Below are positions 1 through 17,812 of a stretch of DNA of 64,000 nt, in pieces. Below the pieces are notes generated by a model. The model saw only the letters and a list, made by a program, of their open reading frames with translations. It made no database searches and was not told the origin of the DNA. Every line of letters begins with the position of its first letter. Within the stretch, counting starts at the first letter, position 1. This stretch comes from Macrotrachela quadricornifera (lineage: Eukaryota > Rotifera > Eurotatoria > Philodinida > Philodinidae), in contig JAJEKB010000238.1 of the NCBI GenBank assembly GCA_022393335.1, forward strand, positions 167,818 through 231,817, given 5' to 3'. A program made the translations under genes and the position numbers.

Positions 1-4757
<4,757 letters not shown>

Positions 4758-7700
4758 ATATGAATTAATTTATAAACGGTACAATTATCGTGTTTTGTAT
4801 ATTTAATCTTGGTATAAATTGTTTTGTCGTCTTTTTATCTTTTTCTGTCGTCTATGAGAAAGAAATGTTGTAATAAAATTCTAGTAGAGAATAAATAAAT
4901 ATTAATTTGCATCTTACAACAATAAAGTATCTTATTGAATCAATAAAATAATTTAATTAAATTATTAATTCAATATGAATATCAAATGATCAAAAAATAT
5001 TTATTTTTATCTTTGATTTTTATCAAATAAACACCGTTTTCTTTATTGTTATGATAGACAATAATGTAAGTTATCATATGGATAATCAAATGTTTCTATA
5101 TTATTAATAAGATACGTTCCGAATAAAAAGTGAATTTATTGTTTCACTTTTCTTTAGGTCAGCTTTGCTTAATTTCAATTCTTTCAAATTCAAGTAGGAT
5201 AGATGGATACGATGGTTATCATCGCATGAATCTTTGTTTCTTTCAAAAAATAAAAAGTTCATATCTAATTTTTATCTGAAAAAAAATTATATTCTACTTG
5301 TAAGAATATTGATATTGGTGTTGCTGCTCTCACTTTAGCTGATAACTAGGAGTTAATAATCCAAGCTTCTAATAATGATCGCGATCATTAAGGTTTTTTG
5401 GACTAAGAGCCACTAAAACTATTGTACTTTCTTTTGATAGTCATCTTTTATAGAGTGATGTAATCAGAAAAATTAGGGTGGTTAGATCATGTTCTAGCAT
5501 TTTTTGACAAGTTACTCAAGAGAAACTAATTGTCTGTTCATTCTAAAACAAAGATGATAATAGTTTATTTTTACTAACAACGATTTCACAATGATACTAT
5601 ATTTGTTTCGTTTATTGCCAATCTTTATTGACAAATATTTAGTATGAATATTGAACTGTCTAATAGAACAATCGTACAGTCCATTGTTAAGTTTGAGTGG
5701 AACTGTAATAATCACTAGATTTCAGTTAGGATCTGGAGATATTTAGAAATAATAATATTTGAGATTGATAAAAGTTACCCCGCAAATATTTCATACATGC
5801 TAGCTCTTTAAAATAGCATCTCATCCCAATCAAAAACTTTTTCCAATGTAGATTAAATATGTACAGTCGGAAAGCATGCACTCTGAACCATGCAATGATT
5901 CATATGATTTTGGATGACAATTGTATATTTAAAAAAAAGGCTCGATATCATCAAAAGGCGAAACAGATCTTTAAATTTCACAATATTATACTACTACTAC
6001 TCTGCTCATGAAAATTTTAGTGCCACTGCTCAACTAAAGGGAATATAGCAGAATAACATCGAGATTCATGAATTTCTGTTTAGAAAGTTGGACTATACCT
6101 ACTTTATCCATAATTTATTCTTCTTATGGTGCATAGGAAAATTAATTTACATAAGTGTAATTGTGATGTCAATGAAATTTTTTTCAAAAATTAGTAATTC
6201 TTCCGAACTGATTCGAGGCATATTGTATCACTAACAATGGAAGAAAAAGTAGACAAATGAAATATCGAACCGATTGAGTTGAAGATTCATCTGCAGAAAT
6301 AAAAAAGATTTGTTCAGTTACAATTGCATCCCAGTATTAATGATGAGGACAACGTGACAAAACAAGTCGATTTCTGATGAAATGACAATGTATTAGTTAT
6401 TGTTCGCGCAATAAAAGACAAATAGTGTTAAAGAACTAAAGTACAGTTAACACTCTGCCCATTGACTGATTATATCAGTATAGATTAAGGTTTAAAAATA
6501 GAAAATATGCATGTTTTGCATTTATTTCATTTTCATTTTGCTAGAATCATCTTGCTATACTTAAATTACGCAGTGATTGGGTAATGCTGAATGGAAGTTG
6601 ATTCTCGTTAAGACAATATATTAGGTTATAAACCATCTAAGTATTTTGCAAGAGACTGTACTATCTATCGTTCGGACATTTAATACTGACGAAAGAGATC
6701 ATAGTGATTTTCATCTGCGCATTTATACATATGCAACGCGTTCGAAGGTATATGCGATGATTTTTCGTCTATTATAAATTTAATTGATTACAAGCATAAT
6801 CTTTAATTTTGTTTTATCTATTTGCTTAGCAATATTGAACAGCAAATAAAAGAATATACAAAAAAAGGGTTTATGTTAAAAATGAATGGCATGAATATCA
6901 AACAGTTATTATCAAATAAGAACGAAAAGACAAAGAAAGAATAAAATAAGATATTCGTTCTCTTCTTCCTCGTCTTGATCAAACTTTATTTTTCTTGCAA
7001 ATATTGTCTCACCATATTTCTATTTTCTCGAATAGCAAATATATATTCGATAAAGAAAAAAACTACGATAATATGTCATCATTATATCGGTGCATATATA
7101 TATATATATGTATACAGTTCTTGTCTATTTATCAAGTGTCAATACATCAAACATTATCCTGATAGTTAAAGCAAAGATGAAAAGTGAATGTATGTAGATT
7201 TGATATAGTTTGTTCAATTTAGAAAAAAGAAGAGGAAAAAGAAATTAAAGTTTATTCAAAATTACAATCGTTCATCTGTATATAAAAGAGTGAATATGTT
7301 AAAAGCAATGGTCATAAAATGTAATGTTCATTCCATTGAAGCATCACTACAACCAACGGCAAGAAAAAAAAAAACGGGCAAGTCTACCATGCAGAAACTT
7401 TCTTTTTTTCATATATATTTTTTTCTATGTTATTACTATCTTAAAAGTGTTAAAACTTTAGTAAGAATGCGTGAAGAATTGAGTATATAAGATGACGAGA
7501 GAAAGAGAAAAAAAAAGAAAAAAAGAAATGGAAACTCATTTTTATGTTCAAGACAAGCGACACCAACAAACGATGATTCCCCAAAGACCCACCCCTTACT
7601 CTCTTCTATTAGACTACCTATCACCTTGCCCAGTTATAGCTGGAAGCGGCATTTCTTTGTTACACATACACACACACACAAACAACACTCATGCACGAAT

Positions 7701-9031
7701 ACAGAGAAACAACCCTAGAGAAATTAGACTTGTGCCGGCTATTAGACATGTTACATGTCGACAGACACGACAGTTTTATGGATTTTTACAACTATAACTA
7801 GTCGATGATGAGAAGAAAACAAGTAAGTGTTGATTTTATTTGATAAAATAACTTTTTTTCCTTTCTTTCTTTCTTTTATCTTTTTGAATATAAATAAAAG
7901 AGCAACAATAAGAAAAAAAAAAACAAGTAAATAAATATAAGAAAATTTTTTCAAACTAAATATTTTGAACAATAATTTTTCTTTTTTTTCTCTCTCTCTC
8001 TCTCATTTTTTTTCTATTCTTTTGTGATGCAATATACAATATAGAACGTTTGTATTTAAAAAAATGTAATAACTTCCTGTAGTCATCAACTATATGGAGA
8101 ATATTCTAAAAAAAATTTCAACAGATGAATAGCGAGAACAAGTACTCATCAAATGACAACTAAACAAACTGGCACTCTTCATGCAAGCTGACGTCGTCCA
8201 TTTGATGAAATGAAGAAATGAAGAAATAGAAGAACTTCTAAATTATTATAGGCTATAAGTGCAGGTTTTGTTGATAATCCGGACATGGAATGTCTATTTG
8301 TTCGTTGTCGTCAAAACCTGTATTGAACTGGCATAATTACCAACTTTTTTTGTTTTTTTTGGTTATTTAAAATTAATAAAAAAAAAAGAAAATGTAGTAT
8401 TTTTCTTTCTTATAGACAACAAATAGATTCATTTTTCATTCAATTCAATAAAGTTCATATGCTCAAGTAAAATTCTTGAAAAATTATCTTTATGGTATAA
8501 TATTGACAAAAAGTTTTTATCATTGAAGCATTAAAACTTAAAAGAAAAATTAAAGAAATTTTTGTTTTAATTATTATAATTGAAAATATCTGAAAAAAAA
8601 TTCTTGGAAATTCATCTTTTAAATATACATCTTGATCGAAAAAAGAACAAAATATTTATTTGCATATGTTGATTCATACTGATGTAAAGGGAAAATATAC
8701 TCGAGGGATATAAAATAATTTACAAGAATATTTTTTTTTAATAAGATTGAATTAACATCTTTGATTTTCATTCGTATATAATCATACAAAAAATCCTCTT
8801 CTTTTAGTCATTTACAAAATAAAGAATTATTTTGAAATAGATTTCTTATGCTCAATGTAAAAAAAAAAGAGAATAAGTCACTATTGATCGATACATATAA
8901 AAAGAAAAAGAACTTAATTATAAGTTTTTATTTCTATTTTTATTTCAATTACTTATAAATTTAACGATTAAAAAAAACTGTAGAAAAAAAAAATAATATT
9001 GAAACATATAGTCTTAAGAATTCGATGTATT
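4758..9031. other. Gene-free intergenic region with simple repeats
   Basis: No frame with coding character, splice structure or recognisable protein was found between the SPT16 stop and the 3' end of the lectin/CUB gene. It holds the SPT16 3' flank, a TA run near 7097-7110, a CA run near 7665-7680, a CT run near 7990-8005 and several poly-A/poly-T tracts. Short open frames here are low-complexity translations. Confidence 0.6.
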
Positions 9032-12000
9032 TTATGTTTCTTGTGTTTCAGTAGTTTCTGGTTTTTTAAAAAATGGACTGACAAATGTTGATGGTGCTGG
9101 TCCTTTTAATGATGCAGTAGGAATACTACTTGCTTTTTCAGGTTTACCATTTGTCATAGTACCATCGATTGTACCTGTGCTAGTATCATATGTAACTACG
9201 TGTGTTTGACCTGGTTGAGACATAGAACGACGACGATAAATAATAAAACCAACTATAGCAATTAATACAGCCAAAACACCGAGAATAATACCAGCAATCA
9301 TGCCTCCCTTATTTCCATGTTTCGGTGCAGCAGTTGTGTCAAGTATACCTGATCCTGTTGTCATTGCTGTTGCTGTTGTCAGTGTTGGTGGTAGTGGTGT
9401 TGCTGTTGTCAATGTTTGTGGTATTGATGTAGTTGTTCGTAAAGATTGTTCCCCTATCATATAAAATAATCGTGCACCTTGCCAGTCATTCCATTGATCA
9501 GATGTTGTTATTTGTGATATATTAAGTGTTAAATTAAGGTAATTTTTATCTGTATAAAATTCTAATACAGGTTGGTCAATTTTTCCACATATTGAACCTG
9601 TTTTATCACCATCTGTATATTTTATTGAATCAAAACATTCAATTGGAGATAATGGAGCTATTGTTGAAGTATCACGTATAGATAAATCAATTATATAAAG
9701 ATAAATTGAATATTTTTTACCAGCACCACTATTAGGTACTGAAATACTTAATGAACATTGTTGTCGTCCATATTCATAGGTGCGTGGAAAGCCTTGTGTT
9801 TCAATAAATGCTTTTTCAAGTGAAGTTTCTATTTGATTACATAATGTAACTCTGGGAATTTGTGTTGATGGTCTCATTGGTAAACATTGATAATCAAATT
9901 GTAATGAATCGGCTCGTGTATTTTGACAAATACCTAAACTTGGTATAAGTGGAGCAGTATGAACATATGAACATGTCTGTTGACCTGAACATTGTGCTTG
10001 TGGTTGTTCACTTGGATAAGTACAAAAATATTGAGTTACATCACATCGATCAGGTTGTTTTGTAGCGAAATAATTTGATTGTAAAAAGACTAATCCATAA
10101 TCAACATCACAACCAAAATTAACTCGTTCACGTCCATTTGATAAACTACAAGCAGTTTCACTTTTAATTACAAATGGTGGTGTTGGAGTTATAGGTGAAG
10201 GTGTTGGACGACATCTTGCATTTTGAATAGATTCAGCATAAATTTCAAAACCTCGATATTTTGTTGCAGTTGCACTGACAAATAAATTTTGAAATTGAAT
10301 TTCAATTTCATTTGAACATGTTTCCAGTATATAACGTGTATGACTATTACCACATAAACGCGTCTTACTACCTTCAGGATCATCTATGTCAACAAATGGA
10401 TCATTGCCAGTACATTGTGCACCTTGTTCACGTAATAATGAACGAGTTGGTAAATTCATTGAAAGAATATAAATTTTAAATGCTTTATGAACTATACTAC
10501 CGGGTAATGTATTTGATTGTAATTTTATTTTACATAGTTCAGTTGCTGACGCATAATTTAATGATGAAATTATCGCACCACCTTCAACACTTTGAAGTGA
10601 ATCTTTTGACGAACATATATCAAGATTAAGTTTTGGACGTAATGGAAGACATTCATATTCAACATATAAATAAGCTGATTTGAGTTTATTACATCCTTTC
10701 ACTTCTACTAAAGGTGGAAACATATAGCATGTTGGTTTACCACCACAACTATTATATAAACTAAGACGATCTTCAAAACAATCGGTACTAGAATAACTAC
10801 AAACACCTGTTGGATTTGCACCAAGTTGCACCTTATGTAATACAAGACCATAGTTTGGTGTATTACATTTTATTGTTATAGCTTTCTGAACACATGTAAT
10901 TATCGGTTGCTCAGTTATAGTAACTGGACCAGGTCCAGGTGGTGGTGTTGTTGGCCCTGTTGTTGTTGTTTGTACAGGTCCTTGTGTTGTTGTTGTTTGT
11001 ACAGATACTTGTGTTGTTATGTATGCCGTAGTAGTTAAAGATTGCTCAGATGCTGGTACAAGATGATAAAGTAATGCAAAACCACGTTGAGATAGATCTT
11101 GACTTAATAAACTATATGAAGCAAAAATTTTATCTGTTGGTGTACATGTACTAAATAAAACTTCTGTTGAACGTGTATCACATAGTTTTACATCATATAA
11201 TTGATTATTACATTGATAGGATAATGATAAATAATCATTTGTACAAGTACCTGTACTTAAATCAGGTGGACCAATATTAAGATCAAGTAAATACATATAA
11301 ATACGAAGATTAGAATCTTCTATTGAACTTAATGTTACATTAGCACATTGTGTTTGTGTATAACTTGGATAAGATGGACTTTTTAATATACCACTTTCTC
11401 CAGCAAAGTGATCTATATGACCTGTACATAAATCTTGATTATATGCAGCAATTGTTGGTGTTGGTAAACATTGATATTCAACAAAAAGATAATTAGCATT
11501 TGCTTTATCACATTCTGGTAAAGTAACTATATTTAAAAATGAAACAGAACACGCTTGTTTTCCTGAACATGTTCGATAAACAATATCGGCTTCACTTGTA
11601 CAATCGCCTGGAGTAAAATCACAACGAGTACCTTTACCATAAAATGCTCGATGAATAACAATTACATAATCTCGTGGACATTGAAAATTATTTGTTCCAA
11701 ATAAAGATGAAAGATCTGGATAACATAAAGTTTTAAATAGACGAGTAGATGGATGAGGAAAATAAACTGGTCGTATAGGTGCAAATGTTATAGAAGGAGA
11801 TACTGTTGTTGGACGTGAAGGAGTTGTTGGTGAATCGGGACATGGTACATGTGGTGGTCTTTCTCGAAATTCAAAATAAAATTTTACACCACGTCCTCTG
11901 GCATCTGATGTTCGAATTAATTGTAATGATACAGATGAATGACATGTATTAAGTATAAAGTTTGTATATGATCTACCACACATTTCTATAATATTATTAT

Positions 12001-15000
12001 CAGCACTAATAATTAATCGATCTTTTGAACAACTTTGTCCAATTGTATTTGGATTATTTAAATCCATATCAAGTACGTAAAGATAAATATCTTGATTTGA
12101 TTTTAATGCTTGTAAATTAAATGTACAATCAATATTACTTTGTGTACTTGGAAAATTTGGTGAAACAATATATCCACGACGAGTATCACTTTGTGGTAAT
12201 GTATTATTATTACACATATTATATGTATTTATTTCTCGAATATCATTAGGTATACATGTATAATCAATATGGAAATAAGCTGATGGTCGATTTTGACATG
12301 ATGCTAAAGTTTTAACAAAATGATATGCTATACATGATGTTTTACCAGCACAAACACTTTGAATCGTTGATGCATCACTTTGAAAACAATCATTTTGATC
12401 ATAAACACATGCATCTGCACCTATATTTCCATCAGGTTTAGCTGCATAATCAGCAGTTATTATATCAATAACGTATCCAGGTGGACATTTTAATTGTTGT
12501 GTTTGACTACGACATACATCATATATGGTTGACCCAGTTACACCTAAGTCACAAAATCCCCATTGACGATCAGTATCAAAATTACTTGTTAATGAACACC
12601 ATGGTTCTTTAATAGGTTGATCTGGTGTTGAACTTGGTGGATCAATTCTTAAACAATTTGATTGTGGATTTCCTTGATATATGAATGGAATTGTACAATA
12701 TTGACGTGTACCATTTGTTGTTCCACCATATGCAGCAACTAAAAAGTAAATACATACAACAAGAATAATAAACAAAAAAATTTATTTTCATATAATTTAC
12801 TTTGAAGACTAGGTGGTATAAGACTTGTTGTAACTGGTGGTCGAGTTGTTGTTGTAGTTGCTATTGTTGTTATATTTTGTTTACATTGCCAACCAAAAGG
12901 TGCATCCATTGTTTGAAAATAAACTTTAAAACCACGATAACCAAGTGCTTGATGAGTTGAAATAAATTTAAAATCAATTACATTAGAACAGCTAGCGAAA
13001 AGATATTCAGGTTGTTGTAAACCACAAAGAACAAATTTATCATTTGCATCACTAATAGTTAATGATGCTGCATTACAATCACCAGCATCATTTGATCCTT
13101 CCAAAAATAAATCAACAATAAATACCATCCATATTTTACCTGGTAATGTTTCAATTCTTTTTGAACAAGTACGTGCAGCACCTAATGTTGGATATTGTGG
13201 ACTTACTATCATACCTCTATTAATGGCAATTGTATCTGCTGTTGATGCACATATATCGATTGGATTTTCATTATTTGGTAAACGTGTAGGAATACATTCA
13301 TAATCTATATTTAAATAATCAGCAATTTTATTTTGACATTGTACAAGTGGTTTTGGAATATAATATTCAATAACACATTTATGAGTACATGTTAAACTAA
13401 GTGAAGCTTCTTGATGACAATGAGTCCATGATGGAATATCACATATACCTGTATCTGTTACAGCATAACTTGAATCAACTATAGATAGAACATAATCAGA
13501 TCCACGAGGACATTCTATAGTTATTGATGATCCACGACAAACATGTTCAGAAAGTATAGGAGAAAGCTCTAAATTTTTTGCCCAATCTGGTAATGGCTTA
13601 TTAATAGGTGTTGTTGTTGACCCAGGTGATATTGTGCCAGGACATAGGATTTCCGGTGGTTTTTCAACCCATTCAAAATAAAATTTAAAACCTTTGAAGA
13701 AAAGACTAGGTGGTGATGTTGTTTTATATTGAATAACTACATTTTGATCACAAATAGGAGGCATAACTAATTTACGTGTACCACAATAAACATAAGCTAC
13801 TAGTGGAGAATTAATTATTAAATAATCTTTTATACAAGTATCACGAATTGATGGATATATGTCATCTAAATCTCTTGAATCATCTGTATTTTCATCTTTA
13901 TAAATAATCACATCAGGTTCATTTGAATCATCTAGAAAGAAAAAGATACAAATATTGATATTTAGAAAAAAAAATTAATATAATAAGATTTTATACCATT
14001 TAAAATACGTTGACCACCACTTGATAAAGCCATTTCATTAATCCAAATTTTTAATATTCTATCCGTCATACCTGTTATTGTTCTTTTACATTCATCAGTT
14101 GTTTGTTTATAAGTCGGAAAATTTGGACTAGTAACGACTCCATTAAAACCTGTAATAGGATTATTCGTATCACAAATATTATTTACTATTAGAGATGTTG
14201 TAGGTCCTGTAGGTCTACTTGGTACACATTGACTTGTTATATGTAAATAATCAGCATAACTATCGGAACAATGTGCAAGTCGACGTTTAGTTGAATATTG
14301 TATAAAACAGCTAGGTGCATCATTTCGACATAGTGTTACTACAGTTGATAATGCTTCTTGTACACAATCACCTTGAACAAATCCACATTTATTTGATGGT
14401 CCCTGTTTAACACCATAATAAGCACCAAGTATCATAAATGTATAACCTTGCGGACAACTATAACTTAGTGAACTACCATAACAAATATCATGTTCAAGTT
14501 CATCACGTGAAAACATACTTGTTTCATTTGTTAATGGTATTGCTGTTGGAGTTGTAAATTGTGTTGGTGGTTCAGTTGGTGGACTAGTTTGTGTTGTTAA
14601 AGGTTTACCACAAGACCAATCTGATGGACGTGCTTGACTTTCAATGTATAATTGAGCACCATAAGAAAATAGATGTGTATCTTCCTCAACAACATAACGT
14701 AAATCAAGTTCATTTGAACAACTTGAATAAATTAAACTATACGATCGTTGTTCACAAAAATCTAAGCCTTCTGTTTCACCATCTTCAATTAATGTAAGTT
14801 TATTTGATCGACAATCTGAGAAATAATTATTTAAACTAATATCAAGTGAATAGATATGCATAATATCACCAGGTTTAGTTGTTAATCGATATGTACAATT
14901 CATTTTTTGAATAGTTGGATAATTTAAACTTTGAAAACGACCTCGACGATTTATTTGTATTGGAACTTTAGAACCATCAGATGGACACATAGTATTTGGT

Positions 15001-16200
15001 GAAACAATTTCTGTTTGTGTTGGTATACATTGATATTCAACATATTGATAAGCAGCAATTTTATTATTACATGAAGGTACAACGCGATTTCCCGTATACA
15101 TATATGTACAACGTGAGAGACACATAAATGTTGGATCTGTTGTAATAACACAATGTTTATCTGCATCATGTGGTTCACATTGATCAGATTGAGTAACTCC
15201 AAATACATTCAATCTAACGGCTACAGCATAATTAGTTGGACATTCAAGTACAGATGATTGACCTAAATAGAAAAATTTATAATTAATTAATATTCGACAA
15301 TAAATTGAAATTTTTACCTTTACAAAGTTGAAAACTTCGAACAGGTGATGCAATACCTAATATTACATAAGGAGGTGTAGGTGTCGTTATATCTGGCGCA
15401 ATTGTTGATATCGTTGTTGTTGAAGATGGTAAAGGTGTTACTGTTCCATCTGGATTTGGACAATTATCAGTTGGAGAACGATCAACTATTTCGAAATACA
15501 TTCTCATTCCTCTATATAATGATAAGAATGATTTAACCCAATATTGAATTAAAATTGTTGATGAACATAAATATGGATAAGCAATTCGTCTATTACCACA
15601 ATTTCGATATGTTTGAACACTATCAACAACATATACATGATCATTAGCACAGTTTGTACTTGAAGAAATGTAGATATCACTCAACCACAAACGAATTGCT
15701 TTATTACTTGGTACATGAATAGCACGAAAACATTCAAATGTTGTTGTTTGAAATTGTGTTGGATAACCAGGACTTTTTATTATTCCATGATCAGTTGTTA
15801 TTTCTGTACCATTTTGACAAACATTATATTCTTTTGATGAATCATCCATTGATATTGGTACACAATCATATTCAACATGAACATAACTACCATATTCATC
15901 ATTACATTGTGGTAATTTTCTTCTTGTTGCAAACATACGACATTCTTTAGCATCTGTTGTACATACTACTATACTCATAGCATCAGCAACACAATCACCG
16001 GGTGTATAACTACATGAACCAGCTACTTTTGCAACACCGTATTCAGCACTTCTAACAACAATAGCATAATTGTTTGGACAACTAACAGCAACAGTTGATG
16101 GTACACATCCTTCTTCCGGAGGCATTGATAGAACATTTTGTCCATTAGTGAAAAAGATACATTGTAATATGTACCAAGTGATAATTATTAATCTAGACAT
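9032..16200 (-). CDS. Tandem SUEL-lectin/CUB single-pass membrane protein
   Basis: Four exons on the minus strand: 15318-16200, 13997-15262, 12801-13931 and 9032-12738. Introns are 55, 65 and 62 nt, and the product is 2328 residues. The N-terminus is a hydrophobic signal peptide (MSRLIIITWYILQCIFF). It is followed by eight repeats of a Cys-rich D-galactoside/L-rhamnose-binding lectin (SUEL) domain, typically ending in an EYxCxP-like motif, plus a CUB domain (SPxxP near its start, CG near its middle, GF/Y-x-hydrophobic near its end). One fibronectin type II module (CxxPFxYxG...PWC...WGFC) sits between repeats 4 and 5. Thr/Pro-rich linkers separate units. A single membrane helix (IAGIILGVLAVLIAIVGFII) is followed by RRR and a tail of about 65 residues, so the protein is type I with the lectin array outside. 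It probably acts as a carbohydrate-binding surface receptor or adhesin; ligand and partners are unknown. A 3' acceptor (TTTTCAAG) lies 6 nt before the ATG. Confidence 0.88.
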
Positions 16201-17812
16201 AGTTTTCTTGAAAAAAACAATATTACACTCTTATATTTTAGTCAGAGTAGTAACATCTAAATTCGCTTGTAATAAAAGTGATAAGAAAAAAAACAATATA
16301 AGTACAATATTAAGCTTTTATATACTTTAACTAAAGATAAACACAAAAGATGAAGCAGAAGCAGAAGATACTGTTATCTATAAAATTCTCGTTTTGCTTC
16401 TTTTTACACCGTCAGTTAAATAAGCTACTTCAAGTCTTTTTCTCTTCTTCTTATCTACATAATGTTAGTAAACTAAGAATAAAGATAAAATATCTTATAG
16501 ATGTAGAAATTAAATATAGAATATTATTCTTCTATTTTTTTAAAATAAAAAATGAATGACGCAAAAAAACAATTGATATATATGCATTTCGTTAATTTCT
16601 TATAGAACATCTAATTAATCATCAAATGTATTATTAAAACTTAAATTTTCAAAAATAGTTTTATAATTTTACTCTTCTTTAGTATATATTTCAACAATAT
16701 TTTATTTTTTTAAATTCAAATTAAAAATTTAACTTACATTTATTATTTTATTATTTTATTATTTATGTCGTTAAGGGACAAATTTCATGTTAGTATTAAT
16801 CATAATCAAAGAAAAGAAAAAAAGAAATATTTAACTTTCATCATATCTATTGTGACAAAGATAACCCAATTGTTAAAAAATATTTTGTGTTTACCAAAGA
16901 CAAAAATAGTTGCAAAATGATCATTTATAACAAACTGACTATGCATATTTTTTTCTAATTGCTAATAAGAAATACAGAATGATTCCAAAAAAAGATTTAT
17001 TGCTTTTTGCAATAGATAGAAATAATTTTATTTAGGGTATGTTTCGCTATAAGTATAGACAAAGAAGAAATTGATTAGATATGAAATTTGTGATGAAAAA
17101 GTAAAATCAATTTTTTAACTAATAATTATTTTTGATTTGAAATTTTGTATAGCTATGGAACTTCTAGTTGTACAATCATTAGGAAAAAAGTTCAATTTAA
17201 AAAAGAATTGCTTTCATATGGATATTTTTAATAGTAATTGGAAGTCTATCATTAATTCATAAACTATGTTTATTTTAATTGTGAATACCAAAAAATTTGG
17301 TCAGAATGTTTTGTTATTGAATTATGGAATTTGTATAAGAAACGATCGAAAATAATAAAGATGATTTCATTTCACAACATTTTTTATGATATTTCAAATA
17401 GAGAAAAAAAATCCAATTTTATAAATTTTAATTATTCAAATAATAAATTAAAATTATTCAGTTGTATCTCTTTCTTAATAGTTGAGTATGGTTTTTATTT
17501 CGAACACAAAAGAAAAAAAAGATACCAGCAGGAAAGAAAAAACGAAACAAAAAGAAAACAAACAACAAACAAACAAACAAACAAACGTACATACATTAAA
17601 GATGAGAAAAGAGAAATTTTTTTTTAATGTTTGTTTTACTTTTTAAATTAATCGTTCTTTTCAAATATATGTTAGTATATATCCCACGTACATATACATA
17701 TAATAAAGATGCATGAACAAGAATAGAAATACGCGCAAAACAACAAACTACTGTCCAAATATTTTGTTTTTGTTTTTCAAAATTTATATGTCAATAAAAA
17801 TGATTATGTTGA
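16201..17812. other. Intergenic spacer between lectin/CUB gene and SF3B1
   Basis: Upstream region of the lectin/CUB gene and 3' flank of SF3B1, both of which run on the minus strand. Very AT-rich. It contains a [17 protein letters not shown] run near 16740-16765 and a (CAAA)n microsatellite near 17560-17586. No supported gene. Confidence 0.6.

Noticed and set aside
12720..12800. A hydrophobic leader that looks like a signal peptide opening a second gene at 12775
   Set aside because: It begins with TTG, not ATG, and is the translation of a T-rich intron end. Removing the 62-nt GT-AG intron joins the upstream and downstream exons in frame, giving one long protein.
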